From Leptolyngbya sp. BL0902 (GTDB lineage Bacteria; Cyanobacteriota; Cyanobacteriia; Phormidesmidales; Phormidesmidaceae), in contig NZ_CP046155.1 of NCBI RefSeq assembly GCF_016403105.1, positions 3,997,906 through 4,061,905 of the forward strand: a stretch of DNA of 64,000 nucleotides. Reading direction: 5' to 3'. Every line of letters begins with the position of its first letter. Position 1 is the first letter of the stretch. This document shows positions 50,647 to 60,715 of the stretch, in pieces. The translations under genes were made by a program, and so were the position numbers. Under the pieces are notes generated by a model. It had not been told where the DNA came from. It saw nothing but the letters and a program-made list of their open reading frames with translations, and made no database searches.

Positions 50647-51420
50647 TTACCACACCTTCCAGGGAGCCTGGCCGCTGCCCCAGAGGTCTTCTAGCAGGTT
50701 TTTGTCGCGCAAGCTGTCCATGGGCTGCCAAAAACCATCGTGGCGGTAGGCGGAGAGTTGCCCCATCGCCGCCAGTTTGCGAAGGGGTTCGTGTTCCCAC
50801 ATCACGGAATCATTCTCCACGAAGTCGATCACCTGGGGATCGAGCACAAAGAACCCGGCGTTGATGTAGGCTCCGTCGCCGTCGGTTTTCTCCGAGAAGG
50901 ATTCAATGATGGTTTGGCCCTCATGGAGCGCAATGGCCCCAAAGCGTCCGGGCGGTTGCACAGCGGTGAGGGTAGCCAGGGTCTTTTGCTGCTTGTGGAA
51001 CTCAATCACCTCGCTGATGTTGACGTTGGCCACACCGTCGCCGTAGGTGAAGCAGAAGGGCTCGCTGCCGATGTATTCCCGCACCCGCTTCAGACGGCCC
51101 CCGGTCATAGTGGTTTCTCCGGTGTCCACCAGAGTAACTTTCCAGGGTTCGGCCTTGCCGCTGTGCACGTTCATCTGGTTGTAGCGCAGATCGAAGGTGA
51201 CATCGGACATGTGGAGGAAGTAGTTAGCAAAGTATTCCTTAATCACATAGCCCTTGTAGCCGCAGCAGATGATGAACTCATCAATGCCGTGGGCCGAGTA
51301 AATTTTCATGATGTGCCAGAGAATGGGCTTACCGCCAATCTCCACCATCGGCTTGGGTCGAATGCTGGTTTCTTCACTGAGCCGTGTCCCCAAACCACCC
51401 GCCAAAATAACTGCTTTCAT
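50647..51420 (-). CDS. rfbF: Glucose-1-phosphate cytidylyltransferase
   Basis: A 257-residue nucleotidyltransferase making CDP-glucose. [20 protein letters not shown] is the nucleotide-binding loop, with [20 protein letters not shown] following. A CTP-specific core is seen in [18 protein letters not shown] and [15 protein letters not shown]. It is the first gene of the operon rfbF-rfbG-rfbC-oxidoreductase. Its upstream region (51421 on) has the palindrome CCTAGGTG/CACCTAGG at 51480-51499, a possible operator. Confidence 0.95.
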   Translation of the reverse strand: MKAVILAGGLGTRLSEETSIRPKPMVEIGGKPILWHIMKIYSAHGIDEFIICCGYKGYVIKEYFANYFLHMSDVTFDLRYNQMNVHSGKAEPWKVTLVDTGETTMTGGRLKRVREYIGSEPFCFTYGDGVANVNISEVIEFHKQQKTLATLTAVQPPGRFGAIALHEGQTIIESFSEKTDGDGAYINAGFFVLDPQVIDFVENDSVMWEHEPLRKLAAMGQLSAYRHDGFWQPMDSLRDKNLLEDLWGSGQAPWKVW

Positions 51421-51951
51421 AGAACACCTAACGCATAAGGGTTGAATGCCACGTCGGCGGATCCTCCTGGCGGCACAGCCCTAGGTGTGGCCACCTAGGC
51501 TTGGTTCCCTGGGAGCGCGCGCTTCACGGTCTGAACCACTGGATCCACAGGTACCGTCCGGTTGGTTGATCGGTCGAGTCGGTCTTTGAGATGTGTCCAT
51601 CGCTGGGAAGTCTAGGGCTAGGGTACCCCACCCACCCCTAGGAGTCACCCTACACGATGGGAATTTTTACGCAGCCGATCACCACCATAAACCGGGGGCA
51701 TCTGCTAGACGTATGGAGACAGGCTAGCAAAATGACCTAGGAATGGCATGAGCCGTCGGTGAAATTGCTCAAGCCCTACGTAAAAAGCTGGTGAAGAGGC
51801 TGACGGCTGGGCATTTCTGGGCGTCTGGTTCACCGTCTAATCCGCATTATTACGGTGATTTATCGCCCTACTCTATCTAGCCTAAAGTCGCCGTTGGGTG
51901 GTGAGCCCCCCAACGGCGATGCGTCAACATTTCCTGACGGACTAGCCAGCG
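51421..51951. promoter_or_regulatory. 531-base intergenic between ppc and rfbF
   Basis: Upstream of rfbF lies a perfect 8-bp palindrome at 51480-51499. The rest holds no recognised gene or RNA, although GC-rich hairpins are present. The ppc terminator (51888-51919) lies at its right end. Confidence 0.4.
51888..51919 (-). terminator. Terminator hairpin after ppc
   Basis: TCGCCGTTGGG (51888-51898) and CCCAACGGCGA (51909-51919) form an 11-bp perfect stem with a 10-base loop. It lies 33 bases past the ppc stop, which is at 51952 on the minus strand. The T-run after it is short. Confidence 0.6.
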
Positions 51952-54900
51952 TCAACCCGTATTTCGCATCCCAGCGGCAATACCGTTGATGGTGAGCAGA
52001 GCACCGCGCAACAGCTCACCCTGGCTATAGCGGGATCGGATGATGCCTGTGGCCGCTTGGTCTTTGTACTGGCGCAGGCGCTTCAGCAGGGCCACTTGCA
52101 GGAAGCCTAGGGGGACGATGGTGCCGTTCCGCAGGTAGACGGATCGCTGGAGATCGGGGTCGCTGTCCAGCAGGCGCTCGTGGCCTGTAATTTGCAGCAC
52201 CTTGTCGCGGGTGAGGTGAAACTCCTTGGAGATAGATCCAAACAGGGCGATAAAGCGCTCCCGGTCGTCGGGGTTCGACAGTTCCCGCACGTAGTGTTCG
52301 GCAATTTGCAAATCCACCTTGGCCAGGGTCATTTCCACCTTAGACACCACCATCTTGAAGAAGGGCCACTTGTGATAGAAGTAGCGCAACAGCTTCAGGT
52401 GCTCTTCGGGGGCCTCCTGCAAGAATTCTTCCAAGGCCGTGCCCACGCCATACCAGGAGGGCAGCAGGAACCGGGCCTGAGTCCAGCTAAACACCCAAGG
52501 GATGGCCCGCAGGCTGCTGAGATCCTTTTTGCCGCCGCGACGGGCAGGCCGAGAGCTAATCTGCAACTGGCTGATTTCTTGAATGGGCGTGACCTGGTGG
52601 AAGAAATCCACCAGATCCGGCTGTTCGTAGATGAGCTGGCGATAGTGGCGACGGGAACGGGCCGCCAGTTCCTCCATGGTGGCGTTCCAGGGTTTGATGT
52701 CGTCGAAGCTGTTGCTGAGGATGCTGGCCTGGAGCACCGCCGTGGTCACGGTTTCGAGGTTATACAGGGCCAGGTCGGGTAGGTTGTACTTGGAAGCGAG
52801 CACTTCCCCCTGCTCGGTGATTTTGATCCGGCCCTTGATGCTGCGTCCGGGCTGGGCCAGGATGGCTTCGTAGGCGGGGCCACCGCCGCGCCCCACGGAA
52901 CCGCCCCGACCATGGAAAATCCGCAGCGCCACCGAGAACTTGTCCGCCGTTTCCTGGAGCGCCTGCTGGGCCTTGTGGATTTCCCAGTTGCTGCTGAGAA
53001 AGCCGGAGTCTTTGTTGCTGTCGGAGTAGCCCAGCATCACCTCTTGCAGGGGCACCGGGGTGGAGGTGGCCACATGGCTGGCGGCAATTTGGGCGGCGCG
53101 GCCTTGCAGCATTTTCAGGTAGAGGGGAATCTCGAACAGCTCCTCCATGGCGCTGGGGGCGCGTTGCAGGTCTTCCACAGTCTCGAATAGGGGCACGGGC
53201 TGAATGCCGCTCAGCCCGGTGACGGGGTCGTAGAGTCCGGCTTCCTTGGCCAGCAGCAGCACCTCCAGCATGTCGCTGACGTTGTGGCTCATGCTGATCA
53301 CGTAGCTGAAGCAGATGTCGGGGCCAAACTCTTGGTGGAGTTGGCGCACCATCCGCAGAGTGGCGATGGTTTCGCAGGTTCTTTCGGAAAAGGGCAGTTC
53401 TCCCGGAATCAGCGGACGACGGGTTTGCAGCTCTGACACCAGCCACGCCGTTTTCTCCCCCTCCGACAGCTCGCTGTAGGGCTGGGGCAGCACTTGGAGG
53501 TACTGGGTAATTTCGTCGATGGCATCGGAGTGGCGGGAGCTTTCCTGGCGCAGGTCAAGCTGGGCGAGGTTGAAGCCAAAGATTTCCACCTGGCAGATCA
53601 GGGTATCGATCTCCTGGCAGTGCAGCCCGGTGGCCTCCAGGTTGCGGTGAATTAGCCGCAGTTCGGCCAAAAACTCTTCGCCATCGCGGTAAATCGAGGC
53701 ATCGGGGGCAACGTCCCGAATGCGATCCACGATGGGATCGCCCTGGTAGAGGCGTTCGCTGCGGGCCAGGGTGTTTTTAAGCCGCTGCTTGATATAGGCC
53801 AGCTTCAGCCGATAGGGTTCCTGGCGATAGCGGATGGCGAGCTGGTCGTAGATTTCCGGCATTTTCACCTGGTCTTGCTCCAGGGATTCCAGCAGTTCCG
53901 GCAGCACCTCACTCCAGTGCAAAGACAGGCTCAGCAGATCCGTCAGCCGCTCGATGGAGGTGATGTACTTGCTGAGCACTAGGTTGCGCTGGTAGCAGGC
54001 GGTTTTCCACGTCACCGCTGGGGTAACGGAGGGGTTGCCATCGCGGTCGGCCCCCACCCAAGAGCCAAAGCGACAAAACCGATGGCGCGGCGGATCCAAT
54101 TCTGGGAAGGTGGTGGTAATGGCCCGCTCAAAGCGCTTGTAGAGCTGGGGCAACGCCTCAAACAGCACCACCTGGAAGTAGTGGAGGGTGTAGTCTACTT
54201 CATCGAGCACCGAGGGCTTGAACTGGTGCAGTTCGTCGGTGCGCCACCAGAGGCGGATTTCCTCGGTGAGCTGGGCCTTGAGCGACTCAATTTCCCAGGA
54301 GGAGGTGAGGCCCAGGGTTTGCGCCCCTTCCTCCGCTTGATCCATCTGGCGCAAAATGTTGGCGATGCGGCGCTGCTTATCGCGGATGGTGTGGCGGACA
54401 ATTTCTGTGGGGTGAGCGGTAAATACCAGGCGCACATCCAACTGGTTGATCAGGTTTTGGATCAGTTGGGGGGGCACATTCAGCCGCTTCAGGGTCGGGA
54501 AGAGCCAGTGGAAGGTGCCCGCCTCCCGGCGCTGGCTGGCGGGGTCGGCCATGCTGCGGTGCAGCAGATCCGCCTGGAACGAGTGGCCGTTGATGCCCTC
54601 TTCGCCCTCCTCGGCCTCCGGGCTGGGATGGGTCTCCGGGCTGGGCTTGCTGCCCCACTGGGCCAGGTCGGAGGTGTGGTAGGCGGCTCGATACTGCTGC
54701 TGCTGGCCCCGCTGTTCGTAGTGCTGCTCAACAATATTGATCAGCTGAAAATAGAGGGCGAAGGCCCGCGAAGCCCGAATGGCGTCCTCCAAATCCAGTC
54801 CCTCCACCACATCCACCACCGCCTTCACCCGTGCTTCATCGGTGGTAGGGGCTTGGCCCTCCGGAGAGCACATCCGGCGCAACTGGCGCAGCAGATTGAG

Positions 54901-55077
54901 CAATTCTGGCCCACAGGCGTGATCTAGCACGTTCTCCCACAGGTCTTCTACCACCCGCAGTCGATGGCGCAGGAGCAGGTCTTGGCTGGTGGGCGTAGGC
55001 AGGGGCTCAGGCGTCTCTGGTTGAGGGGATGGGGGAGTGGGCAGAAGATCCCCAGAGGGATGCAGCATTGAGCTCAT
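51952..55077 (-). CDS. ppc: Phosphoenolpyruvate carboxylase
   Basis: A 1041-residue enzyme that carboxylates PEP to oxaloacetate for anaplerosis. Catalytic motifs are [14 protein letters not shown] (His), [19 protein letters not shown] and [20 protein letters not shown] (glycine-rich PEP loop). The C-terminus ends [10 protein letters not shown], the family C-terminal motif. The extended N-terminal 120 residues are variable, as in cyanobacterial PEPC. The length fits cyanobacterial homologues of about 1000-1050 residues. Confidence 0.97.
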   Translation of the reverse strand: MSSMLHPSGDLLPTPPSPQPETPEPLPTPTSQDLLLRHRLRVVEDLWENVLDHACGPELLNLLRQLRRMCSPEGQAPTTDEARVKAVVDVVEGLDLEDAIRASRAFALYFQLINIVEQHYEQRGQQQQYRAAYHTSDLAQWGSKPSPETHPSPEAEEGEEGINGHSFQADLLHRSMADPASQRREAGTFHWLFPTLKRLNVPPQLIQNLINQLDVRLVFTAHPTEIVRHTIRDKQRRIANILRQMDQAEEGAQTLGLTSSWEIESLKAQLTEEIRLWWRTDELHQFKPSVLDEVDYTLHYFQVVLFEALPQLYKRFERAITTTFPELDPPRHRFCRFGSWVGADRDGNPSVTPAVTWKTACYQRNLVLSKYITSIERLTDLLSLSLHWSEVLPELLESLEQDQVKMPEIYDQLAIRYRQEPYRLKLAYIKQRLKNTLARSERLYQGDPIVDRIRDVAPDASIYRDGEEFLAELRLIHRNLEATGLHCQEIDTLICQVEIFGFNLAQLDLRQESSRHSDAIDEITQYLQVLPQPYSELSEGEKTAWLVSELQTRRPLIPGELPFSERTCETIATLRMVRQLHQEFGPDICFSYVISMSHNVSDMLEVLLLAKEAGLYDPVTGLSGIQPVPLFETVEDLQRAPSAMEELFEIPLYLKMLQGRAAQIAASHVATSTPVPLQEVMLGYSDSNKDSGFLSSNWEIHKAQQALQETADKFSVALRIFHGRGGSVGRGGGPAYEAILAQPGRSIKGRIKITEQGEVLASKYNLPDLALYNLETVTTAVLQASILSNSFDDIKPWNATMEELAARSRRHYRQLIYEQPDLVDFFHQVTPIQEISQLQISSRPARRGGKKDLSSLRAIPWVFSWTQARFLLPSWYGVGTALEEFLQEAPEEHLKLLRYFYHKWPFFKMVVSKVEMTLAKVDLQIAEHYVRELSNPDDRERFIALFGSISKEFHLTRDKVLQITGHERLLDSDPDLQRSVYLRNGTIVPLGFLQVALLKRLRQYKDQAATGIIRSRYSQGELLRGALLTINGIAAGMRNTG

Positions 55078-55230
55078 GGGTTCGGGTAGGGAGAGAACAG
55101 CGGTATCGCAAGAATTCTATAGGATTCCCTGCTATAGAAGAAGTTTATGGGAAGGGCAAACGAAAAAATAGGGATGGTAAGAACAGAATCAAGGGGCAAC
55201 ATCAAGGCGTAACAGGATACTCCTCACCGC

Positions 55231-55458
55231 CTACTCTCGCAGGGGCACATGCAGATGGGGGAGGCGCTGGCCCTGGAGCAGTTGCTCGCTGACCAAGCCC
55301 GCCTGACGGAAGCCATTGGCCACCAGGCGGGCAGCCACCAGGCCCAGGAGCACCGGAGGCACCAAAGCACCCACCAGAAGATGGGAGCCATAGACCGCCC
55401 CAGCACGGGTCGGATGAGGGGAGGAGGTAGCGGTGGGCCGAGGACGAGAAGAGGGCAT
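55231..55458 (-). CDS. Small membrane-anchored hypothetical protein
   Basis: A 75-residue protein. After a Ser/Pro-rich head, residues about 21-42 form a hydrophobic helix (YGSHLLVGALVPPVLLGLVA), and the C-terminal tail is QAGLVSEQLLQGQRLPHLHV. Similar small cyanobacterial proteins seem to occur, but no function is known. The ATG at 55458 is used because the upstream extension is Arg/Pro-rich and has no support. It lies on the same strand as ppc, about 150 bases upstream of it. Confidence 0.45.
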   Translation of the reverse strand: MPSSRPRPTATSSPHPTRAGAVYGSHLLVGALVPPVLLGLVAARLVANGFRQAGLVSEQLLQGQRLPHLHVPLRE

Positions 55459-56044
55459 AGGGCAACGCGCACAACCGTCGCGCACGAACGGACAGACAAC
55501 CTTTCCCCATCATACCCCTGGCGATTCCGTCCCTGGGGCCGGGTCAGAGGATGCCCATGATTTCCCACGGCGGCGAGGAGTATCCCCCAATCCCGGCACG
55601 ATCCCCGTCCTGACAATGGTGGTGCCACCCCCAGCCCTGGGGATCAGGGGCCGGGGCTAGGGATCAGGGGCAGGCAGAATATTGCTGCCGAATGCAACCA
55701 ATGGGCTAGACTACGCTATGCTTCAGTGCTATGTCAGGGCTGGCCCTCTCACCGCCGCCTTTCCCAGGCCCCAACACAGGTCTCCCCGGCGGATTGAGCC
55801 CAGCGGCGACGATGAGAGACGATGCCTAGAGGCCGGGTGCAGCCCAGGGGCATCGAGACGATCCTAGCGCCGGGGAAGAGTCGGTCGTCGGGGGGAGGAT
55901 GACTAGACAGCGGGCACGATACCCTGGTATCAGGGAGTCCGTGTAGGCTCCTCCAGACGTCCCCTAGGATCGACCGTCCTAGAGAGACACGACCCATCCA
56001 CCCAACTAAAATCATGAGTTAAAGGGTTTAGCCCCTCTGCGCCT
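55459..56044. other. 586-base GC-rich intergenic region
   Basis: No protein-coding frame is convincing. It contains the direct repeat GGGATCAGGGGC at 55640-55651 and 55660-55671, a GATGCC/GGCATC-bounded stem near 55821-55854 with a GGG-TGCA-GCCC inner hairpin, and the palindrome GATACC-CT-GGTATC at 55918-55931. A structured RNA or regulatory region is possible. I did not recognise a known RNA family. Confidence 0.3.
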
Positions 56045-59000
56045 ATGCCTGTCTCCCTCTCCCAATCCAAGGTCTCGACGAGTGCAGCAGCGCCGGGGGT
56101 TGTAGGCTGGCTGAAGGAACACTTGGGACAGCCCGATGCCCATCTGCACATCAAGCTGCGGGGCAATATTCTCCATGTGCTGTGCGAGACGGCCCAGGCG
56201 CTGGATCAGCCCACAGTACTGCTGCGGATTGTCCGCGCCCTGCTGGAAGATCGCGACCAGGGCTGGCTCCACCAAACCTACCCCCAGGTGTATCAGATCT
56301 ATCTCTATAGCCGTCGCCAGGGGCAAGCCAACCCCGACTGGACGGCCCCCCTCTACCTCAATCGGCTAGAGCGTCACCTGGCTCAACTGGTGCTAGAAAA
56401 CCAGGACGAAGACGACTTACAGGCGGCCCAAACGCTGCTAGCCACCTACGCCCAGGATCATCCCCAACTGTTGCAGGCTGGATCTGAGGGGGGTGGGGCG
56501 GTCGTGCTGTCCAACCTCAGCCTCGCCCGCAAGGGGGATCCTGAGGCCATTGCCTGGTACCTCAGCGAAACCCTCAGCGCCCTAGATGTGGGGGTCTGGG
56601 TCAGCGTCAAGGCGATTCCTGGCCTAGCCCACCTGCACCGCAGCGCCGTCGGCATTGACTATTACCCCAGCCCCGACCGGGCCTCCCCTGAAGCCTCCCC
56701 CCCCAGCGACGACGGCCCCGCCGATGCCACCATTCCCCGGCTGTGGATTCTCTGCGAAGCGGCCTACAGCCCCGATCCTTCCCTGATTGCCCGCCCCACC
56801 GCCGAGCGCCTGCGCCTGCTGCAACTCACGCAGTTTAAAGACGCAGTGATTTTGCTTCAGGTGCGGGGGGAGACCCAGCCCGACTGGAGCCTCCGCGTTG
56901 ACCTGACGCCGCCAGAGGAAATGCTGCGGGAGTGGAGCCGCTGGGGCGATGGGGATTCCCTAGAACGGCTGCTGGCAGCCACCCTAGAGCGCTATCACCT
57001 GACGGTGGAAGCCACCCTCAATGGCGATACCCTGCACCTGCTTTGCCAACCCCAGGGCGCGACGGGCGCAGTGCCCACGGTGGTGCAGTCCCAGGCCGAG
57101 ATCATCGAAACCCTGACCCTGACCCTCGAAGAACTGGCACCCCAGGGCATTCACCGCGCCATTCTCTACGGTCAGGCCGAGGCCAGTGCCGATCCCGCTT
57201 GGGTTCACTACCTCGATCTCCCTGCCGCCCAGCACAGCGCCCTCGCCGACTCGCCGGAATACCTGGGGCAAATGGGGGATCTTCCGGCCATGGCCTTTTT
57301 GCTCACGCGCCAGCTCAACCCCAACCTCGAGGATCGACTGGCCACAGGGGGGCAGCGGGTGCAGCTCTTGCGCCGCGATCAACTGCTGCACATTATGGTG
57401 GATGGCCCCGTGGTGCCCCAGCGCCGACTGGTGGCTCCGCTGCTGCATAACTATCTGCTCAGCCTCAGTCCCGTGGCCCTAGAGGGGGTGCGGATCTACG
57501 GGCGACGGTCGGGCCAGCCCCGCCCCGCCTGGAGCTATGGCCGCGACTTTGCGGTGCGGGATCGGCTGGTGCCCGAAGCCGCGCCAGAATTCACGGCCTC
57601 CGATGCCTACGTCAACGAGCTGCTGGTGCGGCCCGACAGCCCCATTACCCACGCCGAGATTTCCGCCGAGGAGGAAGCGGCGGCCCTAGCCCACTGGTGG
57701 GACACCGTCCGAGATCGATGGCAGAGCCTGCTGGTGCAGTCTCAACTATTCAGCCGCATCCACCCCCTCAGCGTGCTAGATCGCGCTCCCAGCCCGTCCC
57801 GTTCTGAGGGGCTGAAGGTAGCAGCGGTGTGGGCGGCGGCAGGGCTACTTTTAGCCCTCCAGGTCGATTGGCTGCTAGGGCAAACCCTTCGTCCTCCCGC
57901 CAACGTAGCCCGGGCCGAACCCATGGCTACCCTCGCGCCGCCGCCCCCCAGCCCCGACGACGAGTTTGCCCAAGCCCTGGCCGAACTCGATTGGCCCAAC
58001 GGTCAGCAGGCCCAGGCGGGGGAAGGATTTGTGGCGGGCAGCACCGACCTATTTACGAGCCCCAACCAGCCCCTCGCCGCCATCGACGACCTGGTGGAGG
58101 CCTCTCCCTTCTCCACCTTTAACAGCGATCAACTGGATCAAAAAGTCGCCCTCTATGCCCAACAGGTGGCCGCCGAAGGCCCTGCGGATGTGCTGATTGT
58201 AGGCAGTTCGCGGGCTCTGCGGGGGGTTGATCCAGAAGCCCTGCGGCGTGAGTTAGCGGCCCTCGGCCACGACAATGTCAGGATTTTTAACTTTGGCATC
58301 AACGGGGCCACCGCCCAGGTGGTTGATTTAGTCCTGCGCCAGGTGCTTGAGCCAGAGCATCTGCCGCGACTGATCCTCTGGGCAGACGGGGCTAGGGCCT
58401 TTAACAGCGGGCGCACAGACGTCACCTACAACGCCATCGTCGCCTCACCGGGCTATCGAGAGCTGATCACCCAGCGCCCCGATCTGCCCCCAGCCCCAGG
58501 GGAGAACACCGCCGGGGCCACCCCCCTCGCCCACGGACGATCCCTACCCCAGAGCTACGCCGCTATGGATGAATGGCTTAGCGACCGGATCGGTGCCTTT
58601 TCGGCCATTCACCCAGAACGGGAGACGCTGAAGCAGTGGCTTCAAACCCAGATGGGGGCGATGACGCCCTCCGTAACGGGGGCGATGGCCGCCACCGAGG
58701 AGCAACTGGATGCCCCCATGCCCGCTGGCAGCGCCATTGACCGCGATGGCTTTTTGCCGCTTTCGGTGCGGTTTAACCCGGCCACCTACTACCAAACCTT
58801 TGCTCGCGTGGCCGGACGCTACGACGGCGACTACCAGGATTTTCGTTTGGATGGGGGGCAGATGGAGGCCCTAGACGAACTCCTGCGGTTTACCCAGGAG
58901 AAGCGCATCCCCATCGTGTTCATCAACACCCCCCTCTCCGACGAATACCTCGATGACTATCGCCAGTCTGCCGAGGCCGAATTTTTGCGCTTTATGGTCA

Positions 59001-59182
59001 GCCTCTCCACCACCGAGTCCGGGTTCTTGTTCCGGGATTTGGGGCAGGCTTGGCCCCAGCAGTACGACTATTTCTCTGACCCCAGCCACCTCAACCGCTA
59101 CGGAGCCTTCCAGGTATCCCAACGGCTGGCCCAGGATCCTCTGATTGCTTGGCCTCGACGGTCGGCCCCCCCTGCCCCATGA
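56045..59182 (+). CDS. Large protein with repeated N-terminal domains and C-terminal SGNH-like domain (DUF1574-like)
   Basis: A 1045-residue protein. The N-terminal part (about 20-560) contains several imperfect copies of an about 80-residue unit with LHIKLRGNILHVLCE, LTVEATLNGDTLHLL and VQLLRRDQLLHIMVDG as corresponding starts, each ending in a QIYLYSRR/AILYGQAEA-type strand. A single membrane helix lies near 592-612 (KVAAVWAAAGLLLALQVDWL). The C-terminal domain has ADVLIVGSSRALRGVDP (Ser in a GSS block) near 719 and SDPSHLNRYGAF (DxxH) near 1012, as in SGNH O-acetyltransferase/esterases. It overlaps the MBOAT gene by four bases, so both likely form an O-acyl transfer system. Confidence 0.7.
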   Translation: MPVSLSQSKVSTSAAAPGVVGWLKEHLGQPDAHLHIKLRGNILHVLCETAQALDQPTVLLRIVRALLEDRDQGWLHQTYPQVYQIYLYSRRQGQANPDWTAPLYLNRLERHLAQLVLENQDEDDLQAAQTLLATYAQDHPQLLQAGSEGGGAVVLSNLSLARKGDPEAIAWYLSETLSALDVGVWVSVKAIPGLAHLHRSAVGIDYYPSPDRASPEASPPSDDGPADATIPRLWILCEAAYSPDPSLIARPTAERLRLLQLTQFKDAVILLQVRGETQPDWSLRVDLTPPEEMLREWSRWGDGDSLERLLAATLERYHLTVEATLNGDTLHLLCQPQGATGAVPTVVQSQAEIIETLTLTLEELAPQGIHRAILYGQAEASADPAWVHYLDLPAAQHSALADSPEYLGQMGDLPAMAFLLTRQLNPNLEDRLATGGQRVQLLRRDQLLHIMVDGPVVPQRRLVAPLLHNYLLSLSPVALEGVRIYGRRSGQPRPAWSYGRDFAVRDRLVPEAAPEFTASDAYVNELLVRPDSPITHAEISAEEEAAALAHWWDTVRDRWQSLLVQSQLFSRIHPLSVLDRAPSPSRSEGLKVAAVWAAAGLLLALQVDWLLGQTLRPPANVARAEPMATLAPPPPSPDDEFAQALAELDWPNGQQAQAGEGFVAGSTDLFTSPNQPLAAIDDLVEASPFSTFNSDQLDQKVALYAQQVAAEGPADVLIVGSSRALRGVDPEALRRELAALGHDNVRIFNFGINGATAQVVDLVLRQVLEPEHLPRLILWADGARAFNSGRTDVTYNAIVASPGYRELITQRPDLPPAPGENTAGATPLAHGRSLPQSYAAMDEWLSDRIGAFSAIHPERETLKQWLQTQMGAMTPSVTGAMAATEEQLDAPMPAGSAIDRDGFLPLSVRFNPATYYQTFARVAGRYDGDYQDFRLDGGQMEALDELLRFTQEKRIPIVFINTPLSDEYLDDYRQSAEAEFLRFMVSLSTTESGFLFRDLGQAWPQQYDYFSDPSHLNRYGAFQVSQRLAQDPLIAWPRRSAPPAP

Positions 59183-60666
59183 TTCTGCCGTCTATTACCT
59201 ACGCCCTATTTTTGATCAGCGTCATCGGCATTTTTTGGGCGCTGGAGTCGTCGCGGGCGCGACTGTGGCTGCTGTTGGTGGCTAGCCTCGTGTTCTACGC
59301 CTCCCTCCAGGTGCAGTATTTGCTGCTGATGGTGGCCCTGCTGCTGGTCACGTTTTTCATCGGCACCGCCCTTGTTGCCCCGATGGACTGGCGCACCCCC
59401 AATGCCCGCTGGCAGGTGGCCGAGCAGGGTTGGAACCGCCGCCGTCGGTGGCTGCTGGGGCTGGGAATTGGGGCAAATGTCCTGTTGCTGCTGGGCTTTA
59501 AGTACCTAGAAGGCATCGGGCGGCTGCTGGGCTGGACGGGGATCAGTTTGGCTCGTCTAGACGACACCTTCACGGGGCTGGTCATGCCCCTAGGGCTCAG
59601 CTTCTTTGTGTTCGAGTGCATCGCCTACCTGGTGGATGTATACCGAGGCTCCCCCGCCGCCGTCAATATCGTGGATTTTGGGGCCTACAAGCTGTTCTTT
59701 CCCAAGCTGATCTCCGGCCCCATCACCCGCTTTCACCCCTTCCTAGAGCAGGTGGAGCGCCCCAGGGATCCAGGTCTGAATGGCGTGGTTGAGGGGCTGT
59801 GGCTGATTGCCTACGGGGCCGTGAAAAAACTGCTGCTGGCCGACCACATCGCCATTTTGGTGAATCTCAGCTTCGACAACCTACCCCGTGCGGGCAGTGC
59901 CGACATTGCCCTAGCGGTCTTTGCCTACGGCCTCCAGCTCTACCTCGACTTCAGTGCCTACGTCAACATCGCTCGCGGCAGCGCCCTACTGCTGGGGATT
60001 AACCTACCCGAAAACTTCGATGCCCCCTACTTCACCACCAGCCTAGCCACCTTCTGGCGGCGCTGGCACATGACCCTAGGCGACTGGCTGCGGAACTATC
60101 TCTACTTTCCCCTGGGCGGATCTCGCCAAGGGCTGGGGCGCACCTGCGTCAACCTGATGATTATTATGCTGATTGCCGGAATTTGGCACGGCAACAACTG
60201 GGGCTTTGTCATCTGGGGGGGCATCCACGGGGCGGGGCTGGTCATCCATCGCTTGATGCAGTCCCTAGGAAAGGCCGTGCCCGCCATGGCGGCATTTTGG
60301 CTCAGCCTCCCCGGCACGATCCTCGGCTGGATGATCACCCAGGGGCTGGTGTTTTCAAGCTGGCTATTTTTCCGCCTGCCCGACCCTCAGCAGTTTACCC
60401 TGGCTCTGCAACGGCTGGCGGGCACCACCGCCGACCCCCAGTTTGTCCAAGGGGTTTATCTAGAATCCCTGGGCTTTAGCTACGGCCAGCTTTGGCTGCT
60501 GCTGGGGGGATTGTTTGGGCTGATGGGGATCGCCTATGCCCTCCGGCGCGGGCTCAAGCTGGAGCTAAGTTGGCCCGTCAAGCTGCTGCTGATTCCCCTC
60601 TTTAGCCTACTGGCTTGGCTGCTGGCCCCTGCCGAAACCCTGAGCTACATTTACTTCGACTTCTAG
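59179..60666 (+). CDS. MBOAT-family O-acyltransferase (AlgI/PatA-like)
   Basis: A 495-residue membrane protein. ATFWRRWHMTLGDWLRNYLY and GIWHGNNWGFVIWGGIHGAG carry the conserved MBOAT residues, including the catalytic His (WHG...GGIHG). About ten to twelve hydrophobic segments are present. It presumably passes acyl groups across the membrane to the SGNH protein encoded just upstream, comparable to AlgI with AlgJ/AlgX. The acceptor is unknown, possibly a surface glycan. The ATG at 59179 overlaps the TGA of the upstream gene by four bases (ATGA). Confidence 0.93.
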   Translation: MILPSITYALFLISVIGIFWALESSRARLWLLLVASLVFYASLQVQYLLLMVALLLVTFFIGTALVAPMDWRTPNARWQVAEQGWNRRRRWLLGLGIGANVLLLLGFKYLEGIGRLLGWTGISLARLDDTFTGLVMPLGLSFFVFECIAYLVDVYRGSPAAVNIVDFGAYKLFFPKLISGPITRFHPFLEQVERPRDPGLNGVVEGLWLIAYGAVKKLLLADHIAILVNLSFDNLPRAGSADIALAVFAYGLQLYLDFSAYVNIARGSALLLGINLPENFDAPYFTTSLATFWRRWHMTLGDWLRNYLYFPLGGSRQGLGRTCVNLMIIMLIAGIWHGNNWGFVIWGGIHGAGLVIHRLMQSLGKAVPAMAAFWLSLPGTILGWMITQGLVFSSWLFFRLPDPQQFTLALQRLAGTTADPQFVQGVYLESLGFSYGQLWLLLGGLFGLMGIAYALRRGLKLELSWPVKLLLIPLFSLLAWLLAPAETLSYIYFDF

Positions 60667-60715
60667 GATCAAGATGGCGAGTCTGGGGCGCTGAGGGCCT
60701 CCGTCGGGCTTGAGG

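Noticed and set aside
54082..54927. A 281-codon open frame on the + strand
   Set aside because: It is antisense to the conserved ppc gene and has no recognisable domains.
55821..55854. Structured non-coding RNA
   Set aside because: A hairpin is visible, but I could not match it to a known family or find conserved loops. It is kept only as a remark in the intergenic entry.
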